Assembly: GCA_023014485.1 (NCBI GenBank)
Contig: JAJOZX010003313.1
Location: 473,877-537,876 of the forward strand
Length of the DNA: 64,000 bases
Direction: 5' to 3'
Origin: Bathynomus jamesi
Lineage: Eukaryota > Arthropoda > Malacostraca > Isopoda > Cirolanidae
Position 1 is the first letter of the stretch; each line of letters starts with the position of its first letter. Of this stretch, positions 63,568-64,000 are shown one piece after another. The translations under genes were made by a program, and so were the position numbers. Below the pieces are notes generated by a model that worked only from the letters and a program-made list of their open reading frames with translations, had not been told where the DNA came from and ran no database searches.

Positions 63568-64000
63568 CAGGGTGATCCGTTTGGGTATGGATAAAATAAA
63601 AACGGTGTGAGAATCTCTCGAGAAGTGACGTGTGGTCTTAAATGTAAAATGTGGGAGTTTGTAAGAGGCTATGCCATCCGCTGCCAGACGTACGAGCGCC
63701 ATCTGCTGTCAGACTTATGAGACACATGCCAGTTTCGAAGATGGTGGCGAATGTACAACAACGTGCCAAGGGTCATTTGGGGTTGGTAAGTTTGAGATGT
63801 GATGGCGGTACAGCGTGAGTTTCGCCGTGTGTATGGTGGTCGAAAAGCTCCTAATACGACTCCATAGCGCAGTGGTACCGCACATTTGAAGAAACGGGGA
63901 CTATCACTAAACCACATGCGGGTGGTCGTAAGAATTAGCCTCTTGTTATGACCTCTGTCGTGTCCGGAAGAGGCGGGGATCATGTTGAAGATTGATTAAG
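63568..64000 (+). mobile_element. mariner-type element, 5' part, cut by the window edge
   Basis: Starts CAGGGTGATCCGTTTGGGTA after TA (63566-63567). A decayed transposase N-terminus follows: EFRRVYGGRKAPNTT-like sequence in a shifted frame (about 63815-63870), then IAQWYRTFEETGTITKPHAG (63868-63927) and a stop. It continues beyond 64000. Confidence 0.78.

Noticed and set aside
1..64000. LTR retrotransposon, endogenous virus or Helitron
   Set aside because: I found no paired long terminal repeats, gag/pol order, or TC..CTRR hairpin ends.

Overview
This is a piece of an animal nuclear genome. It is AT-rich, carries one split protein-coding gene with long introns, and is otherwise filled with nested transposable elements, SINEs and (TA)n microsatellites. 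The many mariner-type DNA transposons, the Jockey/R1-like LINE relics and the 5S-derived SINE suggest an arthropod, possibly a crustacean, but nothing in the window fixes the species.

The one host gene is on the + strand. It encodes an oxysterol-binding-protein-related protein 1 (ORP1/OSBPL1A-type). I can place 13 coding exons with consistent splice phases from an ATG at 12357 (a 7-base first coding exon) to 37830, plus one tentative exon at 38211-38297. They encode N-terminal ankyrin repeats, a PH domain, a coiled coil, a FFAT-like VAP-binding motif (EDEFYDA) and a long Ser/Pro/Thr-rich exon. The sterol-binding ORD domain is not visible and probably lies beyond 64000. Exon 3 has an apparent two-base deletion that breaks the reading frame inside an ankyrin repeat.

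Region by region: 1-1350 holds SINEs and two hAT elements that share one target-site duplication. 1813-7087 is a 5.3-kb Sola-like element with ~550-bp inverted repeats, with a mariner, a pogo-like MITE and an 8-bp-TSD MITE nested in its right arm. 7100-12350 is a patchwork of hAT, pogo and unclassified repeats upstream of the gene. 12357-38297 is the ORP1 gene; its introns hold a second, decayed Sola-like copy (minus strand), a Jockey-like LINE split by a hAT element, a Tc1 deletion derivative, a second pair of hAT elements sharing a TSD, and a 3.3-kb hAT-like element with a nearly complete two-exon transposase gene.

Downstream, 38579-39950 is a complete DD41D mariner with an intact 340-codon transposase inside a (TA)n tract. 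40128-40296 is a 13-bp minisatellite. 42190-46495 holds a LINE relic and a hAT-like transposase relic, each interrupted by hAT-type insertions. 51600-64000 is dominated by Tc1/mariner derivatives landed in (TA)n tracts, including a fold-back mariner with ~350-bp arms.

The recurrent themes are: a 5S rRNA-derived SINE family (7 copies); hAT insertions with readable 8-bp TSDs, twice stacked on the same target; mariner derivatives that have become palindromes; and TA microsatellites acting as mariner landing sites. I saw no functional rRNA or tRNA gene and no CRISPR array.
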